DNA of 8,422 nt from Candidatus Aminicenantota bacterium. Its GTDB lineage: Bacteria > Acidobacteriota > Aminicenantia > UBA2199. Below the pieces are notes generated by a model, which had not been told where the DNA came from, ran no database searches, and saw nothing but the letters and a program-made list of their open reading frames with translations. Shown piece by piece: positions 5,748 through 8,422 of the stretch. Every line of letters begins with the position of its first letter. Within the stretch, counting starts at the first letter, position 1. The position numbers and the translations under genes were made by a program. The stretch is from assembly GCA_023136725.1 (NCBI GenBank), contig JAGLQR010000054.1, positions 1 through 8,422 on the forward strand, in the 5' to 3' direction.

Positions 5748-6044
5748 TCAAGACCGGGAGATGAGAATTAGAATTGCAAGAATTGTAAACATCAGGATCA
5801 TTGCCCACTTAACCCTGTCCATCCTATACTTCATAAGCTCCTGCTCATTCAGAAAAAATGTTTCTCCTCCACCTTTATCGAGTACCCCCTTTCTATACAG
5901 TTTATTAAAGACCGATCTGTTTACCTCACCTATATTCTTGATATCTTTTGCGAGTTCAACAGAGAGGGCTCCCTTCTTCCTGAACAAAGAAATGAGCTGC
6001 TTTTCTTTGTTAATCTTTCCTGTGATCATTTGAAAAATTTTCAT
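5748..6044 (-). CDS. Small tail-anchored winged-helix-like protein, function unknown
   Basis: A 98-residue protein I do not recognise as a named family. Residues 12-70 look like a compact winged helix: a helix (14-23), then SVELAKDIKNIG (28-39), a recognition-like helix with VNRSVFNKLYRKGVL (41-55), and a turn of KGGGETFF (57-64) ending in an acidic helix. Residues 79-95 are a single hydrophobic helix followed only by SRS, so the protein should be anchored to the membrane by its tail with the folded part in the cytoplasm. It is the first gene of a two-gene unit with the second CDP-alcohol phosphatidyltransferase, 7 nt apart, which hints at a regulatory or scaffolding link to that enzyme. It is divergent from the SpoIIE-type phosphatase, and an inverted repeat sits at its promoter. 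The fold is inferred from pattern only. Confidence 0.65.
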   Translation of the reverse strand: MKIFQMITGKINKEKQLISLFRKKGALSVELAKDIKNIGEVNRSVFNKLYRKGVLDKGGGETFFLNEQELMKYRMDRVKWAMILMFTILAILILISRS

Positions 6045-6045
6045 T

Positions 6046-6065
6046 AAAATACCATCTGGTATTTT
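6046..6065. repeat. Perfect 8-bp inverted repeat at the start of the 98-residue gene
   Basis: AAAATACC (6046-6053) and GGTATTTT (6058-6065) around ATCT; the right arm also pairs with ATACC at 6066-6070, so arms are shared by two overlapping dyads. It spans the predicted transcription start and touches the -10, ending 1 nt before the ATG. This is a typical place for an operator or a small leader hairpin. Confidence 0.5.
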
Positions 6066-6071
6066 ATACCA
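6063..6071 (-). promoter_or_regulatory. Predicted extended -10 promoter of the 98-residue gene and downstream transferase
   Basis: On the minus strand TGGTATAAA, an extended -10 (TGn + TATAAA), with no good -35 at 16-18 nt. Start expected near 6056, giving an 11-nt leader without a Shine-Dalgarno. The weak -35 would fit a regulated promoter. Confidence 0.4.
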
Positions 6072-6116
6072 AAACTGATTACAAAGACAGTGAAAATCCG
6101 ATTAAAAACAATAAGC

Positions 6117-6134
6117 TTTGATTTACGTATCAAA
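6117..6134. repeat. 6-bp inverted repeat on the SpoIIE-type phosphatase promoter
   Basis: TTTGAT (6117-6122) and ATCAAA (6129-6134) flank TTACGT. The left arm overlaps the predicted -35 of the gene at 6154 and the right arm lies in the spacer, so a bound protein would compete with polymerase. Confidence 0.35.
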
Positions 6135-6147
6135 TATAGGGTAATAT
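6118..6147 (+). promoter_or_regulatory. Predicted promoter of the phosphatase gene at 6154, leaderless geometry
   Basis: TTGATT (6118-6123), 18-nt spacer, TAATAT (6142-6147), then 6 nt to the ATG at 6154. No Shine-Dalgarno. The -10 sequence and its distance to the ATG are the same as at the SDR gene (8029). Confidence 0.45.
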
Positions 6148-6153
6148 AAAGTA

Positions 6154-7239
6154 ATGGATTCAAAAAATCACAAAAATAAGAATTCAGGCATCTGGGAAAC
6201 TTTTAAGACAGATTTTAAGGAAAGCGAAATAACCCGGGAAGTAAAATACGACCTTACTGACACTCTTGACTTCTATCTCACTGAAGATCAGAAAACAAGA
6301 ATGAAAGAGATGGGATGGTTCAAAAAGCTTATATTTATCCCGGCCTGGCTGCTCAGAATAATGTTTTTTAAATTAACCCGTATCAGACGGCTCCTGCTGG
6401 CATTGGCATTAATACTTTCCGTAGTCTCTATAAATAACAATAATAGTTCAAACAATTCATTCCTTGGTTTAATTATTCTGCTTTTTATTCTGATCCTTGA
6501 ACTAAAAGATAAGCTGATAGCAGTAGATGAACTAAGCGCAGGGCGGGCTGTACAAACAGCTTTTATGCCGCCCGAGAATCCTGATATCCCGGGCTGGTCA
6601 TTATGGCTCTATTCAAGGCCGGCAAATAGTGTCGGGGGTGATATGGTTGATCTTATCCCGATTGATGAGATTAATTACGGAGTTGTACTCGGGGACGTAT
6701 CGGGAAAAGAACTTGGCGCAGCATTATATATGGTGAAACTTCAATCTACACTTAGAGCTCTGGCTTCAGATTTTGCTTCTCTGTCAAACTTGGGGTCAAA
6801 AATTAATAAGATCTTTCATAGAGACAGTGAGTCAAACAGGTTTGCGACAATGGTATATATCTCATTAAAAAAAAATCAGGGAAATCTGAAAGTATTAAAT
6901 GCCGGACATATACCACCTATCCTTCTCAGTAATGGAGAATTGGTTGAAATGGCTAAAGGATCACCTGCAATCGGGATCAAGAGTACTTCCAGTTACAGAG
7001 AGGATAGTTTGAAACTGAAAAAAGGTGACTATCTCATTGTCTATTCTGACGGAGTTTCAGAAGCGATCAACTCGGAAGGTGAATTTTACGGAGCGGGCAG
7101 ATTTAAAGACACTCTGATTGCAGGCAAGGACCTGCCTCCCAGAGAGATGGGGAAAAATATTATAGCTGCAGTCAACAATTTTGTAGGAAATAATAAATTC
7201 TATGATGATCTTTCAATAGTGATCCTGAAAAGAGATTAA
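6154..7239 (+). CDS. Membrane-anchored PP2C/SpoIIE-type serine phosphatase (RsbU-like)
   Basis: A 361-residue Mn/Mg-dependent serine/threonine phosphatase of the SpoIIE/RsbU class, which usually dephosphorylates an anti-sigma-factor antagonist (STAS protein) in partner-switching control. The catalytic domain fills residues 125-360: GGD (161-163), GDVSGKELGAALYM (180-193, metal ligand D181), NAGHIPP (249-255), YSDGVSEA (297-304, D299) and DDLSIVIL (351-358). The GDVSGKG block has Glu in place of the last Gly. The N-terminal third has an acidic/basic cytoplasmic region (1-56), an amphipathic helix (57-75) and two membrane helices (about 79-93 and 103-117) joined by a very short loop rich in Asn and Ser. 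There is no GAF, PAS, HAMP or receiver domain, so the signal must arrive through the membrane hairpin or N-terminus. No anti-sigma or STAS gene is visible nearby. It is monocistronic. Confidence 0.92.
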   Translation: MDSKNHKNKNSGIWETFKTDFKESEITREVKYDLTDTLDFYLTEDQKTRMKEMGWFKKLIFIPAWLLRIMFFKLTRIRRLLLALALILSVVSINNNNSSNNSFLGLIILLFILILELKDKLIAVDELSAGRAVQTAFMPPENPDIPGWSLWLYSRPANSVGGDMVDLIPIDEINYGVVLGDVSGKELGAALYMVKLQSTLRALASDFASLSNLGSKINKIFHRDSESNRFATMVYISLKKNQGNLKVLNAGHIPPILLSNGELVEMAKGSPAIGIKSTSSYREDSLKLKKGDYLIVYSDGVSEAINSEGEFYGAGRFKDTLIAGKDLPPREMGKNIIAAVNNFVGNNKFYDDLSIVILKRD

Positions 7240-7264
7240 CCGGCTGCCAATCAACACTTAAATT

Positions 7265-8029
7265 TCAGCTTCTCAAATAAGATGCCCCGTTCACATCGAT
7301 TATTGCACCTGTCATAAATTCATTCCCCGAAGCAGCAAGCATTATTACTGCATTTGCAACTTCCTCCGGCTTTGCTACACGATTCATGGGGCTCTGAGCT
7401 CTGATCTCATCTCCGCGAGGCCCGTCCAATATATCCTCAGTCATATCAGTCTCTACAAATCCAGGAGCGACAGCATACACTTGGACATTATAGGGTGCAA
7501 GTGCTTTGGCCATAGACTGGCTGAATGAGTTCAAAGCTGCTTTGCTGGCTCCATAAGCAGGTGCATCAGGTTCTCCACGGAAAGCCCCCCTGGAAGAAAT
7601 GTTAATAATCTTTCCCCCTCCGTGCTGTACCATATGTTTCCCCGCTAAAAAAGAGAGGTTTGCCGCTCCCAGCAGATTTAATCCGATAGTCCTTTCCCAG
7701 GTTTCAAGCCAGTAAGAGAAATCCGATTCCTGAAAACTTCTCTCCTCATATATTCCGGCATTATTCACCAGAATATCTATTCTCCCGTATTCATCAACTA
7801 TCCTCTCTATCATTTCCTCTGAAAGTAAGGGATCGGATATATCACATTTAACTGCATTGTGTCCTTCCCCTTCGAGATAAGATAGGACATTTTTTGCTGC
7901 TTTTTTATCATTGTTAAAACTTATGATCACAATTGCTCCTGCCTCTGCAAACTTTTCAGCAATAGCAGCACCTATTCCCCGGGAACCTCCGGTTACTAAT
8001 ACAACTTTTTCTGTAAAATCAATTTTCAT
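7265..8029 (-). CDS. Short-chain dehydrogenase/reductase (FabG-like)
   Basis: A 254-residue classical SDR, a cytoplasmic NAD(P)H-dependent oxidoreductase. The cofactor motif TGGSRGIG is at 13-20, D63 lies in the CDISD strand end, NNAG is at 89-92, N118 is the structural Asn, and the catalytic set is S146, Y159 and K163 (YGASK, spacing of 13 from Ser to Tyr as in FabG). PGFVETDM (189-196) and the GAIIDVNGA C-terminal block (241-249) are also typical. There is no acidic residue at the end of the second strand (SFNND, 37-41), which favours NADP(H). The length fits ketoacyl-ACP reductase-like enzymes, but no other fatty acid gene is adjacent, so the substrate is unassigned. The gene has no Shine-Dalgarno; its promoter lies against the ATG and is covered by a perfect 12-bp inverted repeat, suggesting dedicated repression. 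Confidence 0.93.
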   Translation of the reverse strand: MKIDFTEKVVLVTGGSRGIGAAIAEKFAEAGAIVIISFNNDKKAAKNVLSYLEGEGHNAVKCDISDPLLSEEMIERIVDEYGRIDILVNNAGIYEERSFQESDFSYWLETWERTIGLNLLGAANLSFLAGKHMVQHGGGKIINISSRGAFRGEPDAPAYGASKAALNSFSQSMAKALAPYNVQVYAVAPGFVETDMTEDILDGPRGDEIRAQSPMNRVAKPEEVANAVIMLAASGNEFMTGAIIDVNGASYLRS

Positions 8030-8032
8030 AAG

Positions 8033-8059
8033 AAAATATTATTGGAACAATAATATTTT
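8033..8059. repeat. Perfect 12-bp inverted repeat (likely operator) at the SDR start
   Basis: AAAATATTATTG (8033-8044) and CAATAATATTTT (8048-8059) are exact inverted copies around GAA. It begins 3 nt before the ATG at 8029 and covers the whole -10 and the spacer up to the -35. The length and position suit a TetR- or MarR-like operator; a leader RNA hairpin is unlikely if the mRNA is leaderless. Confidence 0.65.
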
Positions 8060-8064
8060 GTAAA
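8036..8064 (-). promoter_or_regulatory. Predicted promoter of the SDR gene, leaderless geometry
   Basis: On the minus strand TTTACA (8064-8059), 17-nt spacer, TAATAT (8041-8036), then 6 nt to the ATG at 8029. Transcription should begin at the start codon. Confidence 0.5.
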
Positions 8065-8180
8065 GCAGATACCTTCATTATAAATCATCTTTCGATCATA
8101 ACTAATCAAAATATCCGGACATGTAAAATAGCTTTTTGAATCAAAAGGGACAAATAACTTAGGGATTCACCACATTATCA

Positions 8181-8422
8181 TTATTCCGGGATGAAGCCGA
8201 GGTAGTTGTTCCAGTTCTTTTTTAACTCCTTTTCCGAGAATCCGTTATATCCTATCGAATTGAAAGCGGAAACTGCCATCAGAGCCGAAAGGTCCCTCTC
8301 CCCTGCTCTCGTCCTGTTTATGAAATCCTCCAGGCTGGTGTATCCCGGCCCCCTCTCTTTAAGAATAAGAGAAGATAGCTTCTTTCCTATACCCTTTATG
8401 AATATAAGGCCGGTCCGGATCG
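8181..8422 (-). CDS. C-terminal end of a DnaE-family DNA polymerase III alpha subunit (cut by the window edge)
   Basis: An open frame enters from the right edge (first full codon at 8420-8418) and stops at TAA 8183-8181, giving the last 79 residues. It begins IRTGLIFIKGIGKKLSSLIL, the helix-hairpin-helix region of bacterial replicative or error-prone DnaE, followed by SLEDFINRT (29-37) and a segment around LSALMAVSAFNSIG (45-58), which matches the usual 'L..LI..GAFD.lG' block with the Gly before Ala replaced by Ser. The protein ends about 20 residues later, after a Trp/Asn-rich tail. Replicative DnaE carries several hundred more residues here (OB fold and tau-binding domain); the short ending resembles DnaE2/ImuC-like or the shorter second DnaE seen in some phyla. 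Assignment rests on this conserved block; the catalytic part lies outside the window. Confidence 0.75.
   Translation of the reverse strand, partial: IRTGLIFIKGIGKKLSSLILKERGPGYTSLEDFINRTRAGERDLSALMAVSAFNSIGYNGFSEKELKKNWNNYLGFIPE

Noticed and set aside
5761..6033. A 90-codon plus-strand frame opposite the 98-residue gene.
   Set aside because: The minus-strand frame has operon context, a plausible fold and a terminal membrane helix; the plus-strand frame is Ser/Phe/Ile-rich complement sequence without a ribosome site.
6045..6056. A three-codon frame (ATG GTA TTT TAA) whose stop overlaps the ATG of the 98-residue gene.
   Set aside because: It is too short to distinguish from chance and is a by-product of the inverted repeat there.
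8130..8148. Possible terminator hairpin (CTTTT ... AAAAG) downstream of the DnaE-like gene.
   Set aside because: The stem is only about 5 weak base pairs with no proper U-tract, so I cannot support it as an intrinsic terminator.
1..8422. Defence island, prophage, CRISPR or mobile element.
   Set aside because: No nuclease, transposase, integrase, array-like repeat or terminal repeat pair is visible; the genes are envelope, regulatory and metabolic types with even base composition.

Overview
This is an AT-rich window (GC in the high 30s percent, estimated by eye) packed with short, mostly monocistronic or two-gene units. I see no rRNA, tRNA, CRISPR array, transposase, phage gene or integration scar. 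The organism looks like an uncultured or little-studied Gram-negative (diderm) bacterium. One gene encodes a lipoprotein that fuses cyclophilin and FKBP domains, an architecture known from Treponema and Flavobacterium-type bacteria. A membrane-anchored SpoIIE-type phosphatase and a short-tailed DnaE-like polymerase would fit an FCB-group or spirochaete-like lineage. This assignment is inference, not proof.

Layout, left to right. (1) 1-386, minus: start of an unrecognised membrane protein cut by the window edge. (2) 448-918, minus: TagD-like HxGH nucleotidyltransferase, divergent from (3) 1021-1761, plus: a CDP-alcohol phosphatidyltransferase. (4) 1690-2658, minus: a flippase-like membrane protein (LPG synthase TM / YbhN family) whose 3' end overlaps gene 3 tail-to-tail by 72 bp. 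(5) 2816-3781, plus: an anchored SGNH/DUF1574-like protein. (6) 3790-4803, minus: the cyclophilin-FKBP lipoprotein. (7) 5748-6044 and (8) 4862-5740, both minus: a two-gene unit of a 98-residue tail-anchored winged-helix-like protein and a second CDP-alcohol phosphatidyltransferase. (9) 6154-7239, plus: a membrane PP2C/SpoIIE (RsbU-like) phosphatase. (10) 7265-8029, minus: an SDR oxidoreductase. (11) 8181-8422, minus: C-terminal end of a DnaE-type polymerase alpha subunit, cut by the window edge. The longest gene-free stretches are 2659-2815 and 8030-8180. They hold promoters and inverted repeats, and no intergenic space exceeds 300 bp.

Genes 2, 3, 4, 5 and 8 make a plausible envelope-lipid or headgroup theme: activation of a small phospho-alcohol with CTP, transfer to a lipid or polyol by CDP-alcohol transferases, and membrane translocation or modification. 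The substrates cannot be read from sequence.

The most striking pattern is in the start regions. Several genes (starts 918-, 1021+, 2658-, 6154+, 8029-) have no Shine-Dalgarno sequence. Instead each has a sigma70-like -35/-10 pair whose -10 ends only about 6-11 nt before the ATG, predicting leaderless or nearly leaderless mRNAs. Two genes (386- and 4803-) have strong Shine-Dalgarno sites at normal spacing. Perfect inverted repeats sit on several of these promoters, most clearly a 12-bp perfect dyad on the SDR promoter (8033-8059).
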